In this document: positions 1-13,000 of the stretch, piece after piece
How positions within the stretch are numbered: the stretch's first letter is position 1
How the letters are laid out: the number at the start of each line of letters is the position of its first letter
NCBI GenBank assembly: GCA_028673005.1
Contig: CM054118.1
Coordinates: forward strand, 56,613,338-56,677,337
Source: Tanypteryx hageni
Lineage: Eukaryota; Arthropoda; Insecta; Odonata; Petaluridae
DNA: 64,000 bases
Direction of reading: 5' to 3'
Notes under the pieces: generated by a model
Database searches by the model: none
Told to the model about the DNA's origin: nothing
The model's input: the letters and a program-made list of their open reading frames with translations, nothing else
Program-made: the position numbers and the translations under genes

Positions 1-464
1 ATGGTGGGCATAAGTTACCAAAGCAGCACTTCCTACAAAGTTCCTCAGCTTAGTAATTTACATTCAATAATATCTTTTTTATAAACTACACAGTCTTGGA
101 TTTAGCTTCATTGTACTCCATAATAAAGTACACAATATGGAAAGGAGTAACTTTTAGGTACTGCAGTTTATTAACAGATACACCACCTGGGTTATGACAT
201 CCAGCGTCATCATGAGGTGAAGTTTTAGTCAAGAACACACTACATATTGACAAGCCTTCTCCATCCTCTCCCTACAAAAAATTCACATGATGATGACATC
301 AAATATCTAAACCTAGGGAGCGCATCTGTTAATAATAAAATATAGTGCATAAAAGAAATTCTTTTCCTTTTAATACTATGTTTTCTTCTAACAAAATTCA
401 GTTTTATAGAAAATGTAAGCCAATCACGATTTCAAAATGGCTTGATGAAGGGAATGATCAATAA
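1..464. other. No recognisable feature
   Basis: AT-rich sequence with no sustained reading frame. I see nothing interpretable here. Confidence 0.5.
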
Positions 465-1041
465 TTAACCACTCATCTGGGTATGCTGTATATATACGTC
501 ATGCTGTTGTCTCGGCTGTTTGCTATGGGTATGCCGTAATATTCCGTCACGGAGCTTCTGCGGCAACTAGCTGCATCCTTTTAGTTTACCATCTTGGCAG
601 TAAATGGGCTTCACTTCTTTATTTGGAAAAGATACGCTTCTCGTATTTAGACCCTGACTTTGCTTTGCGGGTTGCATTTCCATTACCCTAATTTTAAAAT
701 TAACAACATTTATATGTTATTTATAATATTATTATTTTTTCATTTTTTTAATCACTTAGTAATTGTGTAAATTTTTAATGTCTTTATACCATATTTTAGG
801 AATTTGTGTTCATTAAATATTATTAACAAATTCAATTTTTATTGTAATAATAAATATACATTAACATTTTAATTCATGTCTTGTGGTAAAAATAGTTTAA
901 GGCACGAATTTTAAGAATAAGCAACTCAAATACTGAATAATTAACGCATTTTTTAATCGATTTGCGATTTGATTCACCTCAATTGCAATTAAAATGCCCA
1001 CCTCCAGTTTCGAAAAATTAAATACCCAGATGAGTGGTTAA
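465..1041. mobile_element. Non-autonomous piggyBac-like MITE, TTAA-flanked
   Basis: A 20-bp inverted terminal repeat, TTAACCACTCATCTGGGTAT at 465-484, is matched by its reverse complement at 1022-1041. The outermost TTAA on both sides fits the TTAA target duplication of piggyBac elements. The 577-bp interior has no long ORF. Assignment to piggyBac rests on the TTAA only. Confidence 0.6.
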
Positions 1042-1102
1042 GGGCAACTAACTATATTGTGTATGTTAACAATAAAAATCACATGGGTCACACTTGATAG
1101 TA

Positions 1103-2630
1103 TTAACCCTAAGAATACCAAATGTAGGGGATGTCTCTGAGACCTGCAACTTTTTTAGCCTATTTCACTGTAATAAAATCCATGAAAAGTTTTGAATAAA
1201 ATATTGTCCATAGCCTTGTTATAAGCAGCCAGGCATAGTTTTCGATTGATTTTCATGAATATTCCTAGTTTATACAATTATCTTTGGCAATGGCCACCTG
1301 CTATGACAAATGGGTGGTTGATATTAAATTGTATGCATCGTGTGATATGTCTGACAATTTGGAGTAAAATGTTCTTGCTGTTAATTTTTTATTACTTCTG
1401 TAACTTTAAGATTAGTTTGCACTTTTAATGTAATATGAATCTGAGCATGCAAACATAGTGAGGATAAATATGAAAAATCTGATGTGGTCACCAAATGACT
1501 TTCTCCATATCTGTAATATTTCTAAAAATTCCAAATAGGTTACATAATAAATATTTTAGGAAACCGAAAAAATTTTAGACTTTACAAACATAAATAAACT
1601 CAAACCATAGCCTTCTGATATTGGATATAGCCACAAAGCTCCAACAATTAAGAAAAGAAAAAGGAGCATTACTAAGACGTAAATAAGCATCAATTGTTAA
1701 CAACAGTCATAGGTGGCATGGTGGTGGCAGCTAAAAATATAAGATATCTTTTAAAAAATGCATTATATGGGAAAATGTTTCAAACAAAGGTTGTAGAACA
1801 TTAAATTCCCTACAACTATTATTCCAATGCATTTTTACATTTATCAAATATTAAAGCAAATATCTCAAAATAACGGATAAGTGGCAAGAGTAAACATTTC
1901 CATTTGACCGATGTTTACCAAAAACTAATTAGTTTTTGTGACTTTTATAAAAATGTTAAATATAACATTTCGTGTTGAACTGATTAATAGTTTTTAGTTA
2001 GAGCACCCACAAAAAAGTTATCACATAAACACGCACATCACCGAGAAAATGTTCAAAACGCATTCAGGGGACCTCAAGACATGTATTTCTATTGAAATCT
2101 CGAAGTCGATTTTTTTCATGAAAACAGTACTTGCCCCTATACTACATATATGGAGAAAGTAAAAAAGTTGTGAATATTTCTGTCATCATAGTATCTTAAG
2201 ACAATATAATATCAGATTAATTCTGAAAATTGTATATTTATTTATATTCCTATGATACCTTTAAGTGAATTACAATACAAAAAAACATTACTATGACCAA
2301 CAGTGGATTTATCTTAAGGCAGGGGTAGACATGCTAAAGGGTGCAAATGATTAGGATCACACAAACGTTTTATTTTACATAATATTTTATATTTATTATT
2401 TGAATATAGTAAAAAATTATTAAAACTTAATGTGATGTTTATTTGGAAACCAATAAAAATCAATTATAAAGTTTTGAATTAAAAAAGTTGATTTATTTTA
2501 ACTAAAAAAGGTTACCTAATGGTGCAAGATTTGTAAATCTGCTACTGACTATGACCTTTTATTAAATCTTAGCTAGTGGCCCTTTGAGTAATCTAAGGGG
2601 CTGAAAATTGCTTGGTATTCCTAACGTTAA
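1103..2630. mobile_element. piggyBac-like element, TTAA-flanked, with a nested repeat
   Basis: The left end TTAACCCTAAGAATACCAAA (1103) mirrors the right end, which read in reverse is TTAACGTTAGGAATACCAAG (2630). The ends agree well over the TIR and both carry TTAA. No transposase ORF is present in the 1.5 kb interior, which includes the dispersed repeat at 1471-2163. Confidence 0.6.
1471..2163 (-). repeat. Dispersed repeat, copy A (0.7 kb)
   Basis: This segment read on the minus strand aligns by eye over its whole length with 60566-61571 on the plus strand once the MITE at 61197-61495 is removed. Shared landmarks include TTTTCATGAAAA near the hairpin end, the CATTATATGGGAAA block and ATAGCCTTCTGATATTGGAT. 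The two copies have clearly diverged. Family unknown. Confidence 0.7.
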
Positions 2631-3469
2631 ATAAAAAATCACTTCGAGTGGTAAGGTCAAAAAAACATTTCAAGCATGAAAAATTAGTGTAAGTATATAC
2701 ATATTCTCCAGGGTAAAAGATGCACCAATATTTCAAATAAAATATCCATGAAAATATTTAAATTCATGCACTTATAATCATCCTTATTTACAGGAATAAA
2801 AACGATGCACTACACACACAGATCGTTTTCATTGCAAAACCAAAAACTTCTTACAGACTGCTGATGATGCCATCAACACTTGTTTTAACATGAATTTTCA
2901 CTCAAATTAGTCAATCATCTTCACTGCTGTCTATTTTATTGCTCGTTCAACATTTTCTGAACCACTTTCACCAGTTAAAAAAATGTGGTTTCATTGATTT
3001 AAAAATAATGATTTTGTTTTTCCTTCTGTGTATTCAACAAAAATGTGTTATGCTTAGCAAAATTAAATACAGTAATTCATTGCATAATACAGCAAATATC
3101 TATGAATGAAAAATTATATATAAAGAAAAATCTACTAACTGATACACCTTGACAGCTATACATAAACATGTTCCTAAAAAATGCTGTACTATTCGAAAAT
3201 ACTGTAAATTATCAATTTCTATTACGATAATGTGGAATTTCTATACATTCAAATTGCAAACATTTTTCAAGGTGTTTATCAGCTAATTAACATGATAATC
3301 ACTGCCATAATGTACTCATGATGGATGCTGCAGTTCTCTCATGTGAAAAACTTGTTAAAAGAAAAATATCACCATTTGGTTTTGCATGCATTGATAACAT
3401 TATAATCAGAAAATTAAAATGAGAAAAAGATACTAAAATAAAAAAATGGAGCCAAACGAATAAAGCTAA
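2631..3469. other. AT-rich, probably 3' flank of the Tigger copy
   Basis: No coding potential is visible. A TACAGTAATTCATTGCATAA-like stretch near 3070 resembles pogo/Tigger termini, but I could not find its partner on the other side of the transposase. Confidence 0.35.
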
Positions 3470-5230
3470 TCAATCATCTGGCATATGAAATTCTGGAGAA
3501 CATTTGAGCCGAACACAATTTAATTCTCTGCTCGATGAGTCTGGTTGAGACTGATTTGAGGAACCCTTTGGTGAACTTTTAAACACTTGGTCTGAGGACA
3601 GTTGCATGGTTGTTTTTTTCTTCTCCTTGTACAGCTCCCTGTAGCAATCGATGGCCTTGTTCACAATTCTATTCACTGAGGAACTGCGTTCTCTATTGGG
3701 ATCATTTTGATCAAGGATAGCCAATCCTTCCTCGATATACCGCAGAGCATCGCTGATGTGCTTGGCGGTGAGAGTGACTGCATGCTCCTCATGTTCTTGG
3801 CCATCATCCTCCTCGCTAACAGGTCTTTGATGCTCCATATCATGAACTGAGAGTTCTTCAGCATGGGATGCAAGAAGGTCTTGAACGTCGTCATCCTCCA
3901 AATCATTCAGACCTATTTGCTTTCCCATTTCGGCAATGTCCTTCGAGATTTGAACAACTGGTTCTTCAAAGTCCACGAAATCACTCACACACTCCGGCCA
4001 TAAGTTTTTCCAAACATTATTCATGTTGCTAGATTTAACCTCATTCCAAGCGGCTGAAATATTGTCAATGGCTTTTTTTATGTCATAGTCCCTCCAGAAT
4101 TCCTCAAGGGATGGACCACCCTCCACTTCGGTTACCCTGATCGCTTCGGTAAAAATCCTTCTATGGTAGTAAGCCTTGAAGGAATAAATCACTCCTTGGT
4201 CCATGGGTTGCAATATTGGTGTGATGTGCGGAGGCAGAAACAAAACTTTTATGTTGTCTTTGAGGTCAGTTAGGGTAGGAGAGTGACATGGTGAATTATC
4301 CAAAATTAACAACGCTTTATTGGGCAGATTGTTGGCAGCACAAAAATTAGTCACTGCTGGACAAAAATGATAATTGAACCACTCGTCAAACACAGCCTGG
4401 GTCACCCAAGCTTTCTTATTTGCCTTCCAGATGACAGGCAAGCTTCCAATTGAAAATCCCTTCAAAGCGTTGGGTGTCGTGGTATGATACACAAGCAAAG
4501 GTTTTATTTTAAAATCACCGGCTGCATTTCCACCCAATAATAATGTGAGTCTATCCATGGATGCTTTGTAACCAGTTATGGTCTTTTCCTCCCTGGAAAG
4601 GAATGTTCTGGAAGGCATCCGCTTCCAAAACAAACCCGTCTCATCGACGTTGAATACTTGTTGAGGAGTGTAACCGCCTTCCTCAATAATTGTACACAAC
4701 TGATTGTTATATTCACTGGCTGCGTTCGTATCAGCACTGGAAACTTCAACATTCACTGACACATTATTAAAACCAGCACGTCGCTTAAACCTTTCAAACC
4801 ACCCTAGGCTAGCTTTAAATGGCTCAATATTGGAGCTGTCATCATAGTCTTTCTTAAGGTCTTCATAAATTGACCTTGCCTTTTCTTGAATAACCTGAGT
4901 GTTAAGAGGCACCTGATTTATAGTTTGGTATTCAATCCATGCAGATAAAACTCGTTCCATGTCTACCATGATCGGACTCCTATTATTCTTAAACAGGCAC
5001 TTGGCGTTCATAGGAGTTGCTAATTTAGCAAACTCTTTAATTTTACTACTTTGCTGAATTATAGACCTTACCGTCGAACCTGGCAGATCCAATGATTTCG
5101 AAATATCAACAGCACGTGCACCATTATCATATCTCTCCAAAATATCCAGTTTTTCCTTCAGTGTCAGTTGTTTACGATGTTTTTTCGAAGAAGAATCACT
5201 CGTACAATCACTGGATCTTTTCTGAGACAT
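3470..5230 (-). CDS. Tigger/pogo-type transposase (TIGD1-like), uninterrupted 586 aa
   Basis: DDE transposase of the Tc1/mariner superfamily, pogo/Tigger branch, which cuts and pastes its own element. Seen in order: an N-terminal CENP-B/Psq-type helix-turn-helix (about residues 19-62, LTLKEKLDILERYDNGARAV), a second CENPB/Tc5-type DNA-binding domain (about 85-155, with SLGWFERFKRR), and a DDE_1 catalytic core with NVDETG (Asp196), LILDNSPCH (Asp311) and QPMDQG (Asp344). The last two Asp are separated by 32 residues, a DD32D arrangement typical of pogo elements. An acidic and a Ser/Lys-rich tail follow. No stop or frameshift interrupts it, so this copy is young, or conserved as a domesticated gene. 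Terminal inverted repeats could not be located, so element borders are unknown. Confidence 0.92.
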   Translation of the reverse strand: MSQKRSSDCTSDSSSKKHRKQLTLKEKLDILERYDNGARAVDISKSLDLPGSTVRSIIQQSSKIKEFAKLATPMNAKCLFKNNRSPIMVDMERVLSAWIEYQTINQVPLNTQVIQEKARSIYEDLKKDYDDSSNIEPFKASLGWFERFKRRAGFNNVSVNVEVSSADTNAASEYNNQLCTIIEEGGYTPQQVFNVDETGLFWKRMPSRTFLSREEKTITGYKASMDRLTLLLGGNAAGDFKIKPLLVYHTTTPNALKGFSIGSLPVIWKANKKAWVTQAVFDEWFNYHFCPAVTNFCAANNLPNKALLILDNSPCHSPTLTDLKDNIKVLFLPPHITPILQPMDQGVIYSFKAYYHRRIFTEAIRVTEVEGGPSLEEFWRDYDIKKAIDNISAAWNEVKSSNMNNVWKNLWPECVSDFVDFEEPVVQISKDIAEMGKQIGLNDLEDDDVQDLLASHAEELSVHDMEHQRPVSEEDDGQEHEEHAVTLTAKHISDALRYIEEGLAILDQNDPNRERSSSVNRIVNKAIDCYRELYKEKKKTTMQLSSDQVFKSSPKGSSNQSQPDSSSRELNCVRLKCSPEFHMPDD

Positions 5231-6690
5231 GCTGAATTATTTTAGGGCAAAAAATATGGCAGACGATTTAGGATTTGCACTGTAGAAATGACAGAACACG
5301 ACGAGTTTAAGACGAACAACCGACGTAACCACGTTACCCTGACCGAAAAAATTATCTACTTACGCAACACGCGACCAGTGTCGAGTATTGTTTTTGTTTA
5401 TGGCCCGACCAGTTCCGGCGCAAAGCGGGAAGACTGTCGCAAAGCGGAGTAATGTGGCCGACACCCGCAAATAATGGCGCCAGCATCCGAACCGCGAATT
5501 TGTATTGTCGTAAGTGCAAAGAAGGGAGATTATGTTAACGGAAAATTTCCATCTTAAGAGCAATGATTATTTTATAGCGTCGTAACCGTGAATTTGTCAC
5601 GTTGTAAATGTTAGGCAGGTGATAATGTTATAGCATCGTGACCGTGGAATTTTTTGTGTGAAATGCCGTGGTTATGGCAAATGAAAAGAAACATTTTAGT
5701 AAGTGAATAAATAATTCGTTTTAGAAATACCGGTGGTTATTTCAGTAAGAGGGAAGCTATCTTCTGCTCTTAAAACGACGATGGTTTTCTCCGTAGCAGA
5801 AATACTTATCGCTAGTTCTGTAAAACAATTTCGGTGATGATTAAAAAATTCTTAAGGTAGTTCTGCGAAGTTTAAACTACTACAATAAATCATATTATTT
5901 TCTATAGTATCAGCAAAAAAATACATTTGATACATCGATTTGAGAAAGCGATTACGCTTGTTAGGCTCATCCAGATCTTACACCAGTTTTAAGACCAGGT
6001 TATCTTTAACTTTAAAATACCCTCAAAGTTATTAGAGATTTTTCCCGAGTTTTTTATACTCCAGAAATTGTATAATTAATGTTGACTTCCGTTTTCGGGT
6101 GCAAATAAAGCATCAAGTTAGCATATTTCAATGTATAAAAGTATTTTCCTTCCCATTTAAGACAAAAATAAACTAAAGATTATTAATAGGATGTTTTTTT
6201 GATGAACAAATTATTTTGTAATTCAGGTAAATAGAAGTCCTTGTTTCACCTAAGTAATGATTTGGTTGATATTCAAGCGCCCAAAAATTCTGTGAAATGC
6301 TCATTTTTGTTGCATTTCAAAATCATTGTAAAAGCATGAAAGCTGTTTTAACCCTTTATTGAGTAAAAAAAGCTTTTAATTGATTAAACATTTCGTGATA
6401 GGACTGATCAGTTAAAAGGGGATTATATTAACGTACAGTATCAATTATAAACCAATGTTATCGCCTGCGACTAGCTATATAAACATACAAGGTTTATTAA
6501 AACGATTATAAAAGTGAATAAATGGTGCCAGCAATATTGTGATGGCATCAGAGGTAAAATACCACCGTTTCACATTTACAAAAATTCCATTTTACGCTGC
6601 ATCGGAAAAGTAGAAGAAAGCATACCTTCAGAAAAAAATTAGTCCAATCTAAGTGCCATATTAGTAATCAATATACTTGTTACAGATGAA
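5231..6690. other. Upstream of the transposase; no gene seen
   Basis: The first 400 bases are richer in CG dinucleotides than the surroundings and could hold the Tigger 5' end or promoter. Two related segments, TTATAGCGTCGTAACCGTG (about 5574) and TTATAGCATCGTGACCGTG (about 5628), form a short tandem duplication. The rest is AT-rich without features. Confidence 0.35.
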
Positions 6691-6914
6691 TTTTAATAAT
6701 AATAATACTTTATTGGCCCAGTAGGTCTATCATACAGACATAAGGCAAGTCAATAAACAAAGAAAAGATACAAAAGATTAAAACAATAATTACATTCCAT
6801 ATGTATATAATAGATGCAAATTATGAGAGGTATTCTACAAGTGAGTAATATGGATGTTTTAGGAGAAAGTTTTTTAACTTGAGATTTAAAGATACTGATT
6901 TTATTTATTGATTT

Positions 6915-8283
6915 TCATTGTGTAGGTGACATATTATATGCGAGTGTCATGGTATGATATGGACTTTTATCAGATAGTGATAGATTATGTCTAATGTGGT
7001 GAATGTTCTGATATTGGCAGGTGGAGTGAGGATGCTCTTGTTTGTTGAATGAGAATAAATGAGGGTATGTTTTGGCAAATATCACAGTATCTAATATAAC
7101 AATACATGGAAGTGTCAATATATATTTTATACCAGCCCTTTTTTGTAATTTAAAGATGCGGTTCATGTGGGGTGAGCTTCCCCAAAAAATAATGTCATAT
7201 ATAATTTGGGAGTAGATGTAAGCATAGTAGATAACTAAAATAAAATTGGTGGGTACAGTATGATACAAGTTTTTTAGTATATATACATGTGAATATAATG
7301 TTTGTGCTAAATTATTAATGTGGCTTGACCAGTCTAGTGTGTCTGTAATTATAATTCCCAAAAATTCTGTTTCAGCACAATGGATAAGGGGTAAATTATT
7401 TAGCTTAAGGGTAGGATATGTGATCTTCTTCTGATATGAGTGAAAAAGAAGAAATGTTATTTTATCTTGATTCAAAAGGAGTTTGTTTTGAGTTGTCCAT
7501 TTTGGTAAGGGCCTGATTTGCTGAGATTTCCAGGGTCTTGCTAGAGTGAGTGGAGATGATGTGATTTGTGTCATCAGCATAAATTACAAGTTGGCCATTA
7601 TTTATATAATTACTAGTTATATCATTAATATAGAGAATGAAGAGAAGTGGACCTATAACAGATCCCTGTGGGACACCTCTAGTGATGGTTGAGAACTCTG
7701 ACTTGTAGGTGCTTGTGATAGCCTTGTCACTATAATATTTAAGTTGGACATATTGCTTCCTATTTCTAATGAAGGACATAATCCAATTGGAGGCGATGCC
7801 GGTAATGCCAGCCTGGTTTAATTTGTGAAGTAGGACTTTATGGTCTACCGAATCAAAAGCTTTTGACAGATCATAAAATAGTCCAAGAACAAAGGATTTG
7901 TTGTCAATGGATTGGTAGATTGATTTTAAAAGGTTCAATATTGCAGTCGTAATAGATTTGCCCTTCAGAAACCCATGTTGTGACTCTGATATTACATTAT
8001 ATTTTACAAGATAGTTAATAATACGATTGTATATTATTTTTTCAAATATCTTAGAAAATGGTGATGTGATGGCTATAGGTCTGTAGTTATTTGGGTCATG
8101 AGTAGAATTTTTCTTGTAGATTGGGATTATTTTAGATATTTTTAGGGATGATGGAAATAATCCTTGATTTAATGATGTGTTTATAATGTGAGTTAAAGGT
8201 GAGGTAATAATATGAGCACATTTTACTAGTAAATAACCTGGAATTTCATCTGGACCTGAGGAGTGGCAGTTACTTAGTTGCAA
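6915..8283 (-). pseudogene. LINE ORF2: reverse transcriptase and C-terminus
   Basis: Reverse transcriptase of a non-LTR element. The 7462-8283 frame holds the fingers/palm motifs: NNYRPIAITSPFSKIFEKII, motif A FYDLSKAFDSVDH, motif B TRGVPQGSVIGPLLFILYIN and motif C YADDT. A frameshift near 7500 moves the rest (LNNLPLIHCAETEFLGIIIT and DWSSHINNLA) into the 6915-7580 frame. Upstream frames at 8381-8670 hold the region between endonuclease and RT with more shifts. Not functional as it stands. Confidence 0.85.
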
Positions 8284-8968
8284 TAAATAGGAAAGAACTT
8301 CTTTTTCATCTGTTGGGGTTAAGAAAATTGAGTTATTTGTTCGCTTTGCATGTTCAATGGGTTTAGGAAAGCTAGGAGTTTTATTTAGTGTTGAGGTGTG
8401 TGGTAGGATGGCTATTTAATGTTGGAAAAGCTGCCTGAGAATGAGATAAATTGCAAAAAATCTCATTAAATTTTTCAGCAACTGCTTGTGGTTCTGATAT
8501 TTCATTATTATTAGCATGAAGTTGAATGTTCTTAAAACAATTAGTATTTGTGGGATAAAGTGATTTTTTATGAGATACCAAGAGGCTTTAGAAATATTGG
8601 ATGATGAAGAGATAAATTGGTTATTATAATTTCTTTTAGCGATTCTTATTTTGTCCTTGTAATTCTCCATAAGAAGTTTGTACTCATTTTTTTGGCTTTG
8701 ACTATCTGTGAAATTTATGTCACTATGAAGATGCCTAAGGTATGAACCCAGGTTTTTTCGTTCTGCAGTGATCCATTGAGGTTTGGAATTAAGGCTTTTT
8801 TTGATGTTTTATGGGGAAGGAGCAGTTGAAATGGTAAGAAAAAATGTCCATAAAGAGGTTAAAACTGTCCTTAACACAATTTAAATTAAATATTTTTGAC
8901 CAATTGACATTCTTTAGATAATAAATAAAAGTATGTATTTCATTTTCACTAAATTTTCTTTTAAATTC

Positions 8969-9650
8969 CTAGTATATGCAAGTGGGATTTTTTTCTATGG
9001 GAAATTTGAGAAGCTGTGCAGTATGGTCAGATAAGCCTAGGTCCATGATATATTTTGAACTGTATTTCAGCAAAGTGGGGGCAAAAATATTGTAAATGGC
9101 TGATTCTGTTTTGGGAGTAATTCTAGTTGGATCGGAGAAACAAGGCTTCAGGTTGAAAGACGATGTAAGGTCTAATAGGTAACTTTTGTAGGAATTTTCG
9201 GTCAGGAAATTGATGTTGAAGTCACCATAGATAGTTATGCTGTTAATGATGGGAGTAGTCAATGAGGACATTGATAATTCAAGCAGATTAATGAAGTGGT
9301 GAATATTGCTGTCTGGTGATCTGTAGACACACATAATACCATATGATGCATTTCCAATTTTTAGTTTTGTTATGGCATACTCAAATATTTTTTCAGTTGA
9401 GACACACTGAATAGGGCACAATTCTAAGTTAGTTTTTGCAAATATTGCAACACCACCGTTTTTGTAAATACATCGGGAGAAGGCTGATACAAGTTTATAT
9501 CCTGTGAAGTTAATGCACTTGAGTTCAGTTTTCCTGAGCCAATACTCAGTTCTACATAAAATATCGAGGGATTCATCATCAATGGCAATTAACAGTTATT
9601 TCTAAGGCATTGTACATTAAGGTGCATTATTTTAATTTCGCGGCCCAGTC
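8969..9650 (-). pseudogene. LINE ORF2: apurinic-like endonuclease domain
   Basis: The 8969-9421 frame reads through YGDFNIN and GLSDH, the conserved metal-binding/catalytic signatures of the exonuclease-endonuclease-phosphatase fold that nicks the target for LINE integration. The start of the domain (YKNGGVAIFAK, LNVQCLRN) lies upstream to about 9650 in a different frame, so the domain is frameshifted. It sits directly upstream of the RT frames on the same strand. Confidence 0.8.
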
Positions 9651-9724
9651 ATGGTTTTTTCACTTTTGTTATACCATGCTGACCCCGGGTAACTCTTTTA
9701 TCACTCAAAGTGCTTCTTGGATTA

Positions 9725-10047
9725 TCACTGTCTGATTTTCTTTAAGTTTTCTAATTTAGTGGTTTCGTTACTTAAGTTTACCGTCACATCACCTTGCTCC
9801 GTTCTGTTATTATTTGTCACCGGTGCAAAGTCACTATTATTATTATCAGGCGTTACATTCACTTGGGATTGTTTCTTGAAGTAAAAACGCTTCACTGATA
9901 CACCATATGGCCAATTAGAGCCTTTAAATAAATCATCACAAAGCCTGAAGTTGGCCCCAACCTTAAAGGAATTATGAGCACCATATGTTGCAAGTTTCTC
10001 ACACGTAAAACTATTTTCCGGAAATTTATATTCTAGGTATTTGATGA
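9725..10047 (-). pseudogene. LINE ORF1, 3' part (split by hAT insertion)
   Basis: It encodes YLEYKFPENSFTCEKLATYG and FKVGANFRLCDDLFKGSNWP followed by YGVSVKRFYFKK, an arrangement seen near the C-terminus of PHD-bearing ORF1 proteins. The frame continues into the hAT terminal repeat at 10048 and makes no sense there; its upstream half resumes at 13458. Confidence 0.72.
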
Positions 10048-13000
10048 CATGGGCGTCGGCAGAAAATCTTGCAGGGGGGGGGGGGGCAAAACACAAAAAT
10101 GCCTAACACACAGGGGCAGACATGATTTTTTTTTTTTCAAACCCGTCAAAATTTTGCTTAACCGGCCTCCAGATGACAACAAATCTGCACCAAAAAACCA
10201 AATTCTATTGAAATTAGCTTAAGGTACGTTTGTCTTGAGTTTTTCACTTTGTGTATGATGATTGCTTTTCCCTTGAAGTACGGTAAAATGTACTCCTACA
10301 GGCTTTGCTTTGATGCAAATAAAAAATATGTAATAATCTTTGATTTGCCTAATTTTCACGGAACGACTAACGTCGAATATAAATATTGCATGTTTATAAT
10401 ATATTTAAAATACCCACCTTTAACGAACAACCATGAATGTGTACATTTGCATTGGCAGAACATTTTTCAGGTTAAATTACATAGTGAGAAAACAACTAAT
10501 AAAATTCATACAAATTCATTTATTTACATAACCTATTAACAAAAACAGAATAGTCGTTCTCAAAATCAAAGAAATTAATTTTTAAACAAAAACTGCAAAG
10601 ACCTTGTGGCAGCACCAAACTTTTCTACTACTTGGTTCATAAATATTTTTTTGTTTTAATTTACATATTTCCTATGTATGCTTAACATGCATAGCCCAGA
10701 CAAATGATCATCACCCATAGTTGACCTTAACCAAGTCTTTACTCTCTTCATTGTACTAAAACTTCGTTCTATCATACAAGTAGAAACAGGCAAAGTTAGT
10801 ACAATTAAAACTGCTTTCCTAATAGTCGTGTAAAGGCCTGTGTGATCAATCAAATCCGTTATGCCATTCTCCAATTCAAAATCCGCCTTACTTGACCACA
10901 TATCATACCATGTCATCGCTTCATTTTCCAAATTATTGATTTCATAAATTATGTTTAGATTCAAAATTCTGTTTTTATACTCCTGTCGTCCCAATTGAAT
11001 CATTTGTTTTGGACAGAGTATAAAAAGATTGAAATGCTTCTCATTTTCTGGAGAAAATCGGCATTCAAGTGATGAGATAATCAAGTCTAAATATGGAATA
11101 AAAACAAAACAATGATAATAATCCTCCACAGGCAAATCTTTGAAATTGGATTGATAGGTCTGGCGTGCACATGTTCTTGGTAGCATTAGAATAATGTTGT
11201 TTTTCGGCTAGATCCTTAACTTCCAAAAAAAAGTCGTTAAAATGACTATCAACAGTTTGTCTGTGATTTCAGAGCTCTGTTAAAAGCTTTAGTATATGCT
11301 CATGAACTTTCAAAATATCCAACTGAATGGCATGAAGAGCTTGCATTACTGGTTCTAGTATTGATGAATAAGTCGAAATAATGACACTGAGCAAAAAACT
11401 TGTTGTGTTTGTGACATTGACTAGTTGATGCGCCTCTTGGGATGCTTTACCAAACTCTGTTTCAGCTATTTGGTTTAATTTTTTGTGCATTTTCAAAAAG
11501 TTAGACGTGAAAATCCTAATACTTATGTACTTAGCACCCCAACGAGTTTCGCATAGCATTGGTATAGACGGAATCAAAGATCTTCTTTTAGGACTGCCAC
11601 GAAAATAGTTTATAATGGCTTTGACTGAGCCAATGGTGTTCCTGCATTTAAATCATGTACAACTAGATTTAGTCTGTGCAGAACAATGCACGAAAATGGC
11701 TTTAGGACATATTTCTTTAATAATGCTCTGCACTCCTAGCTCCTTCCCAGCCATTGTTGCACACCCATCATACCCTTGTCCAATTAAGTTTTCAAGGCAC
11801 AGCCCGAATTGTGTAAATTTATTCATTATAGTTTCAGCAATAGACTTAGCATCAAAACTAGTAAGGGTTGCAAACCCCAAAAATTCTTCTCGTATCATGT
11901 CCTTACTGTCTACAAATCGCACACCAAGAGACAATTGTTCTTTACCTGATATGTCAGTGCTTTCATCTGCTAATATAGAAAATCTGACTGATTTATTGAC
12001 TTCTGCAACGATTTTCTGCCTAATGTTCTCTTCACAGAGTCCAATCAGCTCATGTTCTATTTGCACCGATGTGTATCGAGCATTAGCTGGAAAATTTTCT
12101 AAATGTTTACAGAGTGTTTCATCACCTGCTTCGATCCGAAATTCGTAAAGGCTTTGCACATTCCCAATATTGCTGGTTTTTCCACGAAGTGCAATATCGT
12201 GTGTGCCACAAAATATGAGAGTGGATAATACAGGAAACAGCATCTTTCTATTTTCTTCAACTTTTAGCCTCGATGAACTGTCAATTTGACATACAATATT
12301 CTGTTCTGGGTTTTTCTTTATTTTTAAAAAATTACTGGTATCTATTTGTGCATATTTGTGCCAGGAACTCGAAAGATGATTTTTAGCATTCTGATGAAAA
12401 TCTTTGTATTTTGTGAATGGCTTATTGATGAAAGCCCCTTGCGTGCCTCGATGAACAGCTTGTGGAAATAATATGCAATATTTGCAAACTGCACCTTTGA
12501 GTTTTATTGAGTAACCAAGGAATACATATGTCATTATTATACTTAGTTGTACTTAGAAAATCTTCAATTAGTAGAATGATAAAAGTGAATGAAAAATTGA
12601 TAATTTTAGCTTATTAACCAATATTTCTTGGTCTATATCTTGAACATAGATTTTTCTTAATAAATTTTATTAGACTGAAAATCCTATGCTAAAATGCATG
12701 TATTTTAAAAGAAAAATGTACTTGCACCGTCGGTCCTGAACATCCACTCATCCTCTGGCCTCTAGGGGGAAGGGAAATCCGCCACTGTTCGTACGTTGGA
12801 AAATATTATAAACAGACTTAAAGGCCCCTCTGCACTGTTCCGAATAACAGATATTATCATTTTGTTCTGCTATCTCGCGTGCATCTGTTTATTAAGATAT
12901 GAAATTTTTTTGACTGCTCCTAATATCGGACCTTCCTGATCCCCGTATTCACCGAGTCCTGTGCCCCGGGGATGTTGCCCCAGCATCCATGTCCTCTCAG

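Noticed and set aside
3070..5640. TIRs for the Tigger copy
   Set aside because: A CAGTAATTCATTGC-like stretch lies on one side but no reverse-complement partner was found on the other.
11615..12148. 177-aa plus-strand ORF
   Set aside because: Antisense shadow of the hAT transposase.
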